Below, piece after piece: positions 22,450-28,781 of a stretch of 32,399 bases of DNA; the first letter of the stretch is position 1, and each line of letters opens with the position of its first letter. The DNA is taken from IMG/VR virus record IMGVR_UViG_3300020427_000006, positions 1-32,399 of that record; one strand, written 5' to 3'. Source of the DNA: a virus. The position numbers were made by a program, and so were the translations under genes. The notes under the pieces were generated by a model. It saw only the letters and a list, made by a program, of their open reading frames with translations, had not been told where the DNA came from and made no database searches.

Positions 22450-22680
22450 TTGAAGACATTACCCCAAGAACTGTATAATGCATTATCACTGAAATACGAG
22501 GCAGCAATTAGTGACGCAAAAGCCCGAATTAGAATTTATTTTGAACATCCTGTAGGAATTGGGGAACACCCTCAACACCTGGAAGAGATTGATAAATTAC
22601 TGGATCTTATCTGCCAGGCTGAAGATAAAAAATCAGCTTTAGAAAGGCATTTTGAGCAACACCAAAAAATTGGTATCTAA
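22450..22680 (+). CDS. Small conserved-looking helical protein (76 aa)
   Basis: The TTG start is preceded by AGGAGA. The product starts MKTLPQELYNALSLKYEAAI and contains DAKARIRIYFEHPVGIGEHP, then HLEEIDKLLDLICQAEDKKSA. It looks like two long helices with a loop. Its 3' end lies in a 19-bp sequence that recurs at 23691. Function unknown; it shares the divergent region with the XF1762-like gene. Confidence 0.65.
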   Translation: MKTLPQELYNALSLKYEAAISDAKARIRIYFEHPVGIGEHPQHLEEIDKLLDLICQAEDKKSALERHFEQHQKIGI

Positions 22681-22688
22681 AGTTATTA
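22670..22688 (+). repeat. Left copy of a 19-bp direct repeat
   Basis: TTGGTATCTAAAGTTATTA here is identical to 23691-23709, exactly 1021 bp away. It holds the last codons and stop of the 22450 gene. In the frame matching the right copy it would read LVSKVI-MKNWK and stop after 17 codons. Confidence 0.85.
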
Positions 22689-22716
22689 TGAAGAATTGGA
22701 AAGAAAATAAAAATCA

Positions 22717-23688
22717 GTGAAATCAAATAGAATTCCGTGCGGTAACGACATATTAAATCCAGAATGGCCGGAAGCTATGTGGGATGTTGGAACACTGTTT
22801 CTTTATGATAATGAAATTATAAATTTTTTTGATGTAATACAAAAAAAATATGAGTGTTCATTGCCCATTGAATCCGTATTTGGTTGCTATAATGTTATGT
22901 GGAGTGGAGGAAGAAATGCCGGCAGTGCAGGCTCTCCTTGGAATCATATTGGTTGGACACCGGAAATCTTACTTAAGGCACATAATGAGAGAGAAATAGG
23001 CACTACTTTTACTTTTTCCAATTCTTTACTGAAAGAAAAAAATCTTACAGACCCTAGTTCCAATTACCTATTAAATTTATTAGCAAAACAAAACTATAAA
23101 AAAAATGCTGTCACTGTTACTTGTGATGTTTTGTCGGATTACATACGAAAAAAATATCCTGATTTAAAACAAAAAGCATCCATCGTTAAATCTTCAATTG
23201 AAATGCCTAAAAAAAGAACTTTTGAATATTATGACAATCTGTTTGAAAAATATGATCTGGTCTACCTTCATCCTGATGATAATTTCAATCTTAAATTATT
23301 GAAAAAAATAGCTGAATCTGGAAAAGTTGACCGGTACATACTTCTTATAAATGAAAACTGCGCGAGAAACTGCACCATACGCAACAACCACTATGATGAA
23401 ATTTCAAGAGTATTTGTTGATGGCTGGCATGGAATGTTTAATTTTACCAATGTGGATCAAATTCACGATCCCTCTCATCCCAACAGCATATGTGAAAAAC
23501 ACACAAAACCAAAAATGAAATCATGTACTCTTTCTAAGGCTGAATTTAAAGAAATTTATGATCTTGGGTTTAGAAGTTTTAAATTACAAGGAAGGGGGGA
23601 TGGATGGGGCACAATGTTAAATAATTTTTCTCTGTGGGTGGTTGAACAAGATTGTATGGCTGAAAGAATCTCTCAATTTCCACATTAA
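22717..23688 (+). CDS. U32-peptidase-like (UbiU/YrrN-type) TIM-barrel protein, tentative
   Basis: The start is a GTG at 22717. The 323-residue product has conserved-looking Cys residues in YILLINENCARNCTIRNNHY and SICEKHTKPKMKSCTLSK, followed by EIYDLGFRSFKLQGRGDG. Two Cys blocks and a C-terminal FK-x-x-GR are the pattern of U32-type proteins, in which cysteines can hold an iron-sulfur cluster. The first third (NVMWSGGRNAGSAG) is not typical, so the call is tentative. A 19-bp direct repeat brackets the gene, suggesting insertion. Its stop overlaps the next ATG (TAATG). Confidence 0.5.
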   Translation: MKSNRIPCGNDILNPEWPEAMWDVGTLFLYDNEIINFFDVIQKKYECSLPIESVFGCYNVMWSGGRNAGSAGSPWNHIGWTPEILLKAHNEREIGTTFTFSNSLLKEKNLTDPSSNYLLNLLAKQNYKKNAVTVTCDVLSDYIRKKYPDLKQKASIVKSSIEMPKKRTFEYYDNLFEKYDLVYLHPDDNFNLKLLKKIAESGKVDRYILLINENCARNCTIRNNHYDEISRVFVDGWHGMFNFTNVDQIHDPSHPNSICEKHTKPKMKSCTLSKAEFKEIYDLGFRSFKLQGRGDGWGTMLNNFSLWVVEQDCMAERISQFPH

Positions 23689-24023
23689 TGTTGGTATCTA
23701 AAGTTATTACGTATCCGGAACTTTATGATGTTTCACTTATCATAGATCTTAAGGGTATTGAATGGTTTGATATGGTGAGGTGTTTAATATCCAACGAAGG
23801 AGCTATTATTAAAACTCCTCTTGCTGAATCTGTCAGGAAGCTGAGTAAGGATATTAGTTTAAATGGATTAAAGCATCCTGTTTTAATTTATGCCAATAAA
23901 GTTATTTATGGAATGCAACGCTGTGTAATCGCCAAATATTTAGACTATGATTATATTTCCTGTTATTATTGTGATACTATGGAACAACTAGAAAAAATTC
24001 ATCAAGAACAAATCAATGCCTAA
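23688..24023 (+). CDS. ParB/sulfiredoxin-like domain protein
   Basis: The 111-residue product has SVRKLSKDISLNGLKHPVLI followed by IYGMQRCVIAKYLDYDYISC. This is the ParB N-terminal pattern: strand, helix, GLKHPVLV, short loop, G-x-x-R-x-x-A-x-x-LG. Such domains bind DNA or nucleotides and in phages often lie near terminase genes. The 5' end contains the right copy of the 19-bp repeat, which here forms its start (MLVSKVIT). It overlaps the small terminase start by 8 bases. Confidence 0.7.
   Translation: MLVSKVITYPELYDVSLIIDLKGIEWFDMVRCLISNEGAIIKTPLAESVRKLSKDISLNGLKHPVLIYANKVIYGMQRCVIAKYLDYDYISCYYCDTMEQLEKIHQEQINA
23691..23709 (+). repeat. Right copy of a 19-bp direct repeat
   Basis: TTGGTATCTAAAGTTATTA is identical to 22670-22688. 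Here it encodes residues 2-7 of the ParB-like protein directly after its ATG. Confidence 0.85.
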
Positions 24024-24516
24024 GTATAAAAAGACTGAGAAGCTCACGCCAATGCAACTGCGCTATTCACATAACCTGGTGTTTGGAGAGGGTAAAGTTA
24101 CTGGAGCAGAAGCAGCCCGCCAGGCAGGATATTCAGAGAAAATAGCACGGCAAGTTTCCTATCAACTTCAGAATCCTATTATGTATCCGAAGGTAGTGTC
24201 TTACATCAAGGAGCTCAGGGAAGAGCAACAAAAGAAAAATGAAACTAATTTGTCAGTGCATATGCGTGACCTAAAGGAATTAAGGGAAGGGGCCAAAGAC
24301 AGTGGTCATTGGTCTGCAGCTGTTAATGCTGAAAAAATTCGAGGTCAAGCTGCAGGACTGCATGAAAAAGTTTCAACGGTATTGCACGGAACGATTGATA
24401 GTATGAGTAGGAAGGAAGTGGAGGCGCGACTTAAAGAAATAGTTGATTTTCACGCCCCTCTTATAGATCACATCACTGTTGATGATGTTAAGTCAAAAAA
24501 ACCACTTAAGAAGTAA
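24016..24516 (+). CDS. terS: Terminase small subunit
   Basis: The 166-residue protein has the terminase small-subunit pattern: KLTPMQLRYSHNLVFGEGKV followed by TGAEAARQAGYSEKIARQVS (helix-turn-helix) and YQLQNPIMYPKVVSYIKELR. A long charged helix (MRDLKELREGAKDS) and a basic C-terminus follow. It should recognise the packaging site and feed DNA to the large subunit, which here is nearly 7 kb away at 31409. The gene ends in AT-rich DNA and faces the minus-strand cluster. Confidence 0.8.
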   Translation: MPKYKKTEKLTPMQLRYSHNLVFGEGKVTGAEAARQAGYSEKIARQVSYQLQNPIMYPKVVSYIKELREEQQKKNETNLSVHMRDLKELREGAKDSGHWSAAVNAEKIRGQAAGLHEKVSTVLHGTIDSMSRKEVEARLKEIVDFHAPLIDHITVDDVKSKKPLKK

Positions 24517-24559
24517 TTTTTTTTATAAATTCTGCTAATTTTCCCATTAACCAGTACAT
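24506..24559 (-). CDS. Possible 17-residue peptide
   Basis: The ATG overlaps the stop of the 35-residue membrane peptide gene (TGATG), and the product is MYWLMGKLAEFIKKITS. It ends inside the antisense end of the small terminase gene. Coupling is the only support, so this is a weak call. Confidence 0.25.
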   Translation of the reverse strand: MYWLMGKLAEFIKKITS

Positions 24560-24666
24560 CATTTTTTTTCTCCTTTCTCAAAAAGATTGTTTCCGTATGC
24601 TATTGCAACCCATAGAATAACACACAATACTAATAAAATTAATCCTAGTAAAATATTTGTAATCAT
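24559..24666 (-). CDS. 35-residue single-span membrane peptide
   Basis: The frame starts two bases after the glucosaminidase stop. The product is mostly one hydrophobic span (NILLGLILLVLCVILWVAIA) with a basic end (KGEKK). A position right behind a cell-wall hydrolase fits a holin, antiholin or membrane accessory of a lysis module. It is too short for a family call. Confidence 0.55.
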   Translation of the reverse strand: MITNILLGLILLVLCVILWVAIAYGNNLFEKGEKK

Positions 24667-24668
24667 TT

Positions 24669-25205
24669 CTACCCCCTAAAATATTCTTCCTGCAGTAAGG
24701 AAATAATTTCTTTTAATTTGTCCACGTAAAATGGATCTACTGCATAAGGCCTTAAACTTTCAGCCAGTTTATCATAATCCACTTCCCTTGTAACCATTAC
24801 TTCTTTGATTCTTTGATCCCTAAATTCTTGAAAACTTGTTCCTTGGTTTAAAAGTTGTATGTAATCCGTGACGGATTCACATTTTCTTCCATATCTTTTA
24901 AGTAAGACACTGGAGTTTAATGATTTAATGTGAGGCTCTGTATTATCTGTTTCAATGATGCCATAAAAATTATGGGCTTCTTTGGCGAAACGGCTTTTAC
25001 CCCAATCTGATTCCAGAATAGCCTGTGCTACGCTTATGAGCACAGGCACTCTGTGATGCGGAGGAAGTGCTTGATTAACAGTAATAGTGCATTCTGTAAT
25101 TCCTCTTACAAATAGTTCTTGTTTGTTATCGGTGTAATTAAAATCGAAACCACTTAAGAACGTATTACATAACGCTAGTAATGTTGCACAAATTTCCTTC
25201 ACCAT
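24669..25205 (-). CDS. Bax-like glucosaminidase (GH73-type), second wall hydrolase
   Basis: The 178-residue protein has a hydrophobic N-terminus (EICATLLALCNTFLSGF) that may be an export signal. The catalytic region is LISVAQAILESDWGKSRFAK followed by EAHNFYGI, with Glu65 in AILESDWG as the expected catalytic acid, as in the glucosaminidase/Bax family. A later part has TDYIQLLNQGTSFQEFRDQR. Such enzymes cut the N-acetylglucosamine bond of peptidoglycan, the bond next to that cut by the lysozyme at 1530. It heads towards a small membrane peptide gene, suggesting a second lysis or entry module. Confidence 0.82.
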   Translation of the reverse strand: MVKEICATLLALCNTFLSGFDFNYTDNKQELFVRGITECTITVNQALPPHHRVPVLISVAQAILESDWGKSRFAKEAHNFYGIIETDNTEPHIKSLNSSVLLKRYGRKCESVTDYIQLLNQGTSFQEFRDQRIKEVMVTREVDYDKLAESLRPYAVDPFYVDKLKEIISLLQEEYFRG

Positions 25206-25211
25206 TGAAGT

Positions 25212-25547
25212 CTAGTCCTTTTTGATTCTAGTGTCCAGATCTCGCATATCAATCTCGACCTTGACTATTCTTCCTGTTTCGTCCTTGTGTCCCCACGCTT
25301 GATATAAGCCGTCCCCATATCCACTAGAAATATGAACTGCTAATCCTTGCGATTTAGAACGTGGAAAATTGCTCGAACTAACTCCTTTCAAAGTTTTTTG
25401 ACAAACATCATTATAGCTGAAGCTCGTAGCCTTTGACTTGGCGTCAAAGTCTTCTCCATTATGCCAATGTTCGTCAATTCGACAAGGATCAGTTATCATC
25501 AACTGACCGCTATCCACTGCGACAAATCCTAGATTAATTTTTTCCAT
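25212..25547 (-). CDS. Phage protein with VDSGQLMITDPC motif
   Basis: The ATG overlaps the upstream stop by one base (TAATG). The 111-residue product begins with LGFVAVDSGQLMITDPCRID, which is followed by KATSFSYNDVCQKTLKG, QGLAVHISSGYGDGLYQAWG and an acidic end. The order V-D-S-G-Q...D-P, then S-G-Y-G-D-G-x-Y, resembles DUF4241-type phage proteins, but I only suggest this. Function unknown. Confidence 0.6.
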   Translation of the reverse strand: MEKINLGFVAVDSGQLMITDPCRIDEHWHNGEDFDAKSKATSFSYNDVCQKTLKGVSSSNFPRSKSQGLAVHISSGYGDGLYQAWGHKDETGRIVKVEIDMRDLDTRIKKD

Positions 25548-26065
25548 TATATACCTCTCTTATCTTTGTATCTTTGTCGGATTGATTTCTGACAAGGAAT
25601 GCACCCAGAAAAATATGTTCCATTCTTTCTTTGATAGAACATACGATTAGGTTTAAGTTTTCTGCACACATAGCAGGTCTTGCTTTTTTCAGTCTTACGC
25701 AAAGGGCCAGATCTTGTAGTAATCGCACTTACGCTTGGAACATCCGGAAATACAATATTTCTTCTGGATGATAATCTTTTATAAAATCCAATCATAAGAT
25801 CTTTGCGATTAGTCATCTTGTAAGTAGTAGGCCCCATCCTGAATGTTACACGCCTTTTGGTATTTACATCATCACTTGCGTTAGAAATAAATTGTAACAA
25901 TCGATTCAACCAGAAGCTTTTATTCTTGTCCCTAAAAACGCGTGGAATAAAAGTCTCTTTGGTTGAATGAGGGCGCGTATGATTAGTTATATGCACCGCA
26001 TATTCAATGGGTTGAATTATATCAACTCCAAATCCATCTTTGCATTTTACGTGTTCAGTTTTCAT
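25547..26065 (-). CDS. Protein with C-terminal zinc-ribbon
   Basis: The 172-residue product has an unassigned N-terminal part (KRRVTFRMGPTTYKM), then a C-terminal zinc ribbon CYVCRKLKPNRMFYQR...CIPCQK followed by SIRQRYKDKRGI. The pattern, two CxxC pairs plus a basic tail, is common in phage proteins next to HNH nucleases, but no HNH motif is visible. It is coupled to the next gene by TAATG. Confidence 0.6.
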   Translation of the reverse strand: MKTEHVKCKDGFGVDIIQPIEYAVHITNHTRPHSTKETFIPRVFRDKNKSFWLNRLLQFISNASDDVNTKRRVTFRMGPTTYKMTNRKDLMIGFYKRLSSRRNIVFPDVPSVSAITTRSGPLRKTEKSKTCYVCRKLKPNRMFYQRKNGTYFSGCIPCQKSIRQRYKDKRGI

Positions 26066-26066
26066 C

Positions 26067-26207
26067 TTATTCTCCTTTCTCCATTTTTTCTATTGCATCT
26101 AAAATGTTTTGAAATTCCTCTTCTGGTGGAATTGCATCTGACCAATTAACCCTTGTGTTTATTTCCAGCATTTCTTTTACTTTTATTAATATTTTATCTG
26201 GTGTCAT
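26067..26207 (-). CDS. Small acidic helical protein (46 aa)
   Basis: The ATG overlaps the stop of the upstream zinc protein (ATGA). The product starts MTPDKILIKVKEMLEINTRV and ends PPEEEFQNILDAIEKMEKGE. The next gene starts a few bases after its stop, and GGAGAA at its own 3' end gives that gene its ribosome binding site. This dense packing supports a real gene. Function unknown. Confidence 0.6.
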   Translation of the reverse strand: MTPDKILIKVKEMLEINTRVNWSDAIPPEEEFQNILDAIEKMEKGE

Positions 26208-26410
26208 TTTTCCTCCTCAATAATTTGTGTTGGGTTATCTTTATAATAGGCTTGTTCGCAGTCATCACAGCAATAACCATCATATTCAATACCTGATCCA
26301 TCAGGATCAAGCCCTGAAACTGGATATCGATTAACAAAACGACCAGAACCAAATGAAGTATCATTACGGCAATGAACGCATTGATTACCTAAATCTATTT
26401 GTTTGTTCAT
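26204..26410 (-). CDS. Small zinc-finger-like protein (68 aa)
   Basis: The product has CVHC near the N-terminus and CCDDCEQAYYKDNP near the C-terminus, two Cys pairs that can bind zinc (treble-clef or ribbon). The middle is Gly/Asp-rich (PVSGLDPDGSGIEYDGY). It overlaps both neighbours by 4 bases. Confidence 0.65.
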   Translation of the reverse strand: MNKQIDLGNQCVHCRNDTSFGSGRFVNRYPVSGLDPDGSGIEYDGYCCDDCEQAYYKDNPTQIIEEEK

Positions 26411-26886
26411 TTTTCCTCCTTATTAAAGTCCGTTAATGATTTAGGGGCGTTTTTATAAACGTCCCGAATGATTTTATACAACTCCGAACTGTCTTTAAAA
26501 CTATCTTGAATATAAGATAATTGTTCGTCACTTAAAAAACCATCAGCTCCCGGTTGTAGATCTTCATATTCTTCATACTTCTCATTATAATTTTCAATGT
26601 AGCCATATGAATTGTGGTCATACTTTAAAATTTTTTCCACTAGCTCTGAATATAATTTCTTATAGTTAAGAGCTCCTTCTTGAATTACACTTTTTTTGAA
26701 AGTGGCAGTATCCAACAATTCATTTTCAAAATGAATGTTCACCACTTTAAGTGGATCCTTTGTTGGAACAGGTGGAAACTCAACTACAACTTTTATCTTT
26801 TTTGTGTTATCCTTGTTAGGAATGTACCACGTCCAGATGTTGTTGATGCAACCTGCGTCATATTTATCAAAATTAATTTTTACCAT
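26407..26886 (-). CDS. Unrecognised acidic protein, first gene of the minus-strand cluster
   Basis: The 159-residue product starts MVKINFDKYDAGCINNIWTW and contains KIKVVVEFPPVPTKDPLKVV and many Tyr, Glu and Asp residues (YNEKYEEYEDLQPG). It is likely alpha/beta with a helical acidic end. It lies directly behind the shared extended -10 element and diverges from the 26936 nuclease gene. Function unknown. Confidence 0.6.
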   Translation of the reverse strand: MVKINFDKYDAGCINNIWTWYIPNKDNTKKIKVVVEFPPVPTKDPLKVVNIHFENELLDTATFKKSVIQEGALNYKKLYSELVEKILKYDHNSYGYIENYNEKYEEYEDLQPGADGFLSDEQLSYIQDSFKDSSELYKIIRDVYKNAPKSLTDFNKEEK

Positions 26887-26896
26887 AATTTCTCTC

Positions 26897-26911
26897 TTTC
26901 TAATTATCCCA
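26897..26911 (-). promoter_or_regulatory. Extended -10-like element ahead of the minus-strand cluster
   Basis: On the minus strand the 15-mer TGGGATAATTAGAAA starts at 26911 and runs to 26897, identical to 10130-10144 on the plus strand. It lies 10 bases before the ATG at 26886. A TTGACA hexamer is present on the minus strand further upstream, but too far for a 17-base spacing to this box. Confidence 0.5.
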
Positions 26912-26935
26912 ACTATTTATAAGAATATGGGTTAA

Positions 26936-27325
26936 ATGTCAAAAGAATCTTTATTCTGGAAATCCTTGAAAAATGGCATAAATGAGGCTTTCTGGACAAG
27001 AATTGAGAATAAAGTTGGGGGTGGAATTCCTGACGTTTTTGGGTGCTATAAGGGAGCATCAATTTGGATAGAATTAAAGCAAACGAAATATTACAAAGTG
27101 TTACTTTCGCCTTTACAGGTTGCGTGGCATTACAGGTATGCTGAATCTGGCGGAATATCTTATATTTTCGTTAAAAAACAATCCGAGAGCCTCTTTAAGA
27201 GGTCTCTCTATCTATATGGAGGGAAAGACTCCCTTATAATAGCGAAAAAAGGTTTAAAGCACCTTCCCTTAAAACAATTCGATTATCCTTATGATTGGAA
27301 CGCGATCCGCGATTCCCTGTTCTAA
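26936..27325 (+). CDS. PD-(D/E)XK nuclease, VRR-NUC/resolvase-like
   Basis: The 129-residue protein has WTRIENKVGGGIPDVFGCYK followed by ASIWIELKQTKYYKV, matching E...PD-x(n)-E-x-K of a small PD-(D/E)XK nuclease, then LSPLQVAWHYRYAESGG and SYIFVK. Phage members act as Holliday-junction or nicking nucleases. It ends directly before the AATTACTGAAC repeat region. Its position between the two terminase genes would suit a resolvase that clears branched DNA for packaging, which is inference. Confidence 0.8.
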   Translation: MSKESLFWKSLKNGINEAFWTRIENKVGGGIPDVFGCYKGASIWIELKQTKYYKVLLSPLQVAWHYRYAESGGISYIFVKKQSESLFKRSLYLYGGKDSLIIAKKGLKHLPLKQFDYPYDWNAIRDSLF

Positions 27326-27388
27326 AATTACTGAACTCACTCCCGAAATTACTGAACTCACTCCCCCGAATTACTGAATCGCACTCCC
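27326..27388 (+). repeat. Three near-tandem copies of the AATTACTGAAC repeat
   Basis: AATTACTGAACTCACTCCC occurs at 27326 and 27347 (period 21), and a variant AATTACTGAATCGCACTCCC at 27369. The first follows directly after the stop of the nuclease gene. In one frame the first two read ITELTPE-ITELTP. The same core occurs at 27474, 27615, 28125, 28234, 28258, 28282 and 31249, always on the plus strand. Confidence 0.85.
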
Positions 27389-27880
27389 CCTCATTATATT
27401 AGAGGCATCTCCAGCTTTACTTCCAGCAGCTCAAGCTGCAGCATGCTTCACTTCACCAGGGCCCGGAGATGGAAATTACTGAACTAGGCGCAGGATGTCG
27501 TAGGTTACTGAGTCGCGGGCCACTGTATGTAGTACTCAGTCTTCAGGAACAGCTTGAGTCACGCAGCTCAAGCTGGGCTGCAGGTTACATGACGGCGTCC
27601 AGGTGCTGCGTCGGAATTACTGAACTAACTCCCCCCGTTTCTGGGGTTTTCGGGGCGGGGCTAATGGTTTTCACTTTTATTAATACATGCCTTCCAGGGA
27701 AGCATGCCGCTGCATCTCAGGAAGTTCTTGCATATGGGAAAAAATGGGAGTATACAGGTACCTGGACTGCATCGTAATTCTAGATGATTTAACGTATCTG
27801 TCCAAGGACTGCAGCGGGAAGCATCTAGCGCCGAAAGGCTGGAGCTCTGCTCCCGCACTGTCCGGAAAAGAAAGGAGAAT
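27389..27880. other. GC-rich, hairpin-rich stretch without a convincing gene
   Basis: This stretch has two further copies of the AATTACTGAAC core (27474, 27615) and a diverged one (about 27504, GGTTACTGAGTCGC). It has several stems: GCAGCT/AGCTGC at 27426-27439, CAGCTTGAG/CTCAAGCTG at 27550-27575, and CTAGATG/CATCTAG at 27780-27828. A GCC-GAAA-GGC tetraloop-type hairpin (about 27831-27840) precedes GGAG/CTCC. An open frame at 27469-27777 lacks a proper ribosome binding site, and its product resembles no family. The stretch looks like non-coding or degraded DNA, possibly the structured leader of the 27881 gene. Confidence 0.6.
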
Positions 27881-28114
27881 ATGTCACATTTTTACGGCAT
27901 GATTTCCAGGAGCGCCAGGAAGACGACGCCAACGGCGCGAGCTCACGCGAGCTCAGGACTGGAAACGATTTCAGCGTCCTGGCAGGGCGCGGTCCAGGTT
28001 ATCCTGAACCACAACGCGGAAACGGGAAAAGACTGGTACCGCGTGGACCTGATCCCGTGGCACGGGACCGGCGTTTATAAGACTATAGCAACGGGCACAA
28101 TAGACGGCTCGTAA
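27881..28114 (+). CDS. Small phage protein of the MSHFYG type (77 aa)
   Basis: The ATG has a strong ribosome binding site (AAAGGAG). The product starts MSHFYGMISRSARKTTPTAR and contains SGLETISASWQGAVQVILNH, then TGKDWYRVDLIPWHGTGVYK. I recognise this as a widespread small phage and bacterial protein of unknown function that opens with MSHFYG and has the SWxGAVxV and PWHGxG segments. It is GC-rich and the only convincing gene in the repeat region. A strong terminator follows 24 bases after its stop. Confidence 0.8.
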   Translation: MSHFYGMISRSARKTTPTARAHASSGLETISASWQGAVQVILNHNAETGKDWYRVDLIPWHGTGVYKTIATGTIDGS

Positions 28115-28137
28115 TCAATGGCTAAATTACTGAACAC

Positions 28138-28169
28138 ACTCGGCCCCAATTCAGGGGCCGAGTTTCTTT
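28138..28169 (+). terminator. Strong rho-independent terminator
   Basis: A perfect 10-bp stem (ACTCGGCCCC with GGGGCCGAGT) and a 6-base loop (AATTCA) are followed by TTCTTT. It lies just after the 27881 gene, and an AATTACTGAAC core sits immediately in front of the stem. It would end the transcript of the 27881 gene. Confidence 0.85.
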
Positions 28170-28233
28170 GGAGGAGTATTGATGTTATTTTATTTAATGA
28201 GCTGGGCAGCCCGGGCCCTGGAGAAGCTGCGGA

Positions 28234-28300
28234 AATTACTGAACTAACTCCAGCCCGAATTACTGAGATGACTCCACGCCGAATTACTGAATCGTATTCA
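28234..28300 (+). repeat. Three AATTACTGAA copies with a 24-nt period
   Basis: Copies begin at 28234, 28258 and 28282 and read in one frame as ITELTPAR, ITEMTPRR and ITES. The exact 24-base period differs from the 21-base period of the first array. This shows independent expansion or sequence drift between the arrays. Confidence 0.8.
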
Positions 28301-28307
28301 TACTATT

Positions 28308-28348
28308 CCCGTGCTGCAGCTACAAGCTGCAGCGTCTTCAGGCACGGG
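28308..28348 (+). ncRNA. Nested stem-loop, possible structured RNA element
   Basis: An outer stem CCCGTGC (28308-28314) with GCACGGG (28342-28348) can be extended by one G-T and one T-A pair. The inner stem is GCTGCAGCT (28313-28321) with AGCTGCAGC (28325-28333). The two stems share two bases, so they may be alternatives or be trimmed slightly. No known RNA family is recognised. Confidence 0.4.
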
Positions 28349-28417
28349 GAGGCAGCTGGAAATTTTTTTGGCTGGTTTTCTGGTAAAAATCAAAGTTAAA
28401 AAATAGCAGGATATAAG

Positions 28418-28440
28418 GGGATAATATCCCATATTATCCC
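28418..28440. promoter_or_regulatory. Perfect palindrome with GGGATAATAT arms
   Basis: GGGATAATAT (28418-28427) and ATATTATCCC (28431-28440) flank CCC. Each arm contains the GGGATAAT core also found at 10131 and, on the minus strand, at 26910. It lies at the entry to the AT-rich cassette and may be an operator, a bidirectional -10 element, or both. Confidence 0.55.
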
Positions 28441-28485
28441 ATAAATAACTGTTGCGATGTGCATAAAAATAGTCATAATAAAATA

Positions 28486-28686
28486 ATGATTAAAAATATC
28501 AGAGAAAAACTTGAAAAAATGATAGGGCAAAATTTCATTTGTTTTGTTGCTAATTCTTGGATAGTAATTTTTAGCGAGATGTTTAATTCATTGATGTCAG
28601 ATGTAGATAGTTTCTTATCTGTTAGATGGTGTAAGGAATTTAGAAAACCATACTGTGAATTAAATAAGGTACTAGAAAAACTTTAA
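28486..28686 (+). CDS. Unrecognised small protein (66 aa)
   Basis: I set the start at the ATG at 28486 (MIKNIREKLEKMIGQNFICF); an in-frame GTG at 28459 is possible. No clear ribosome binding site is seen for either. The rest contains ANSWIVIFSEMFNSLMSDVD and SVRWCKEFRKPYCELNKVLE. A possible promoter, TTGCGA and CATAAT with 16 bases between, lies just upstream. The gene is AT-rich like the following cassette. Function unknown. Confidence 0.5.
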   Translation: MIKNIREKLEKMIGQNFICFVANSWIVIFSEMFNSLMSDVDSFLSVRWCKEFRKPYCELNKVLEKL

Positions 28687-28781
28687 TATTTTTTATTGTT
28701 GCTATTTAACATTGTGAATTAAGATTACTATTTTTTCAAGGCTCTATCTTTATTTTAGAAAGTTAGAAAGTAGAGGTAATG

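Larger units (their letters stand above)
28170..28485. other. Repeat- and hairpin-rich non-coding stretch before the AT-rich cassette
   Basis: Three AATTACTGAA cores lie exactly 24 bases apart at 28234, 28258 and 28282. They are followed by a nested stem at 28308-28348 and a palindrome at 28418-28440. An open frame spanning 28118-28399 runs through the terminator and has no ribosome binding site, so I do not call it. Composition falls sharply from GC-rich to AT-rich near 28360. Confidence 0.6.

Noticed and set aside
24496-24530. Weak stem at the end of the small terminase gene (ACTT/AAGT) with eight T after it
   Set aside because: A 4-bp stem is too weak to call a terminator, although the T-run makes it possible.
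27326-27365. Resemblance of the repeat to a T7-type promoter (both contain ACTCACT after an AAT..AC part)
   Set aside because: The essential TATAGGG part is missing, other copies diverge in the ACTCACT part, and no single-subunit RNA polymerase gene is in the window.
27469-27777. Open frame starting MEITEL
   Set aside because: GGAG touches the ATG with no spacing, the region is full of repeats and hairpins, and the product fits no family. A short tail starting at 27664 could still be translated, but I cannot support it.
28118-28399. Open frame starting MAKLLNTLGP
   Set aside because: A strong terminator lies inside its first 20 codons and there is no ribosome binding site; it is mostly repeat sequence.
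27326-28485. tRNA genes in the GC-rich stretch
   Set aside because: I looked for a T-loop (GGTTCRANYCC) and matching acceptor stems and saw none; the stems found do not form a cloverleaf.
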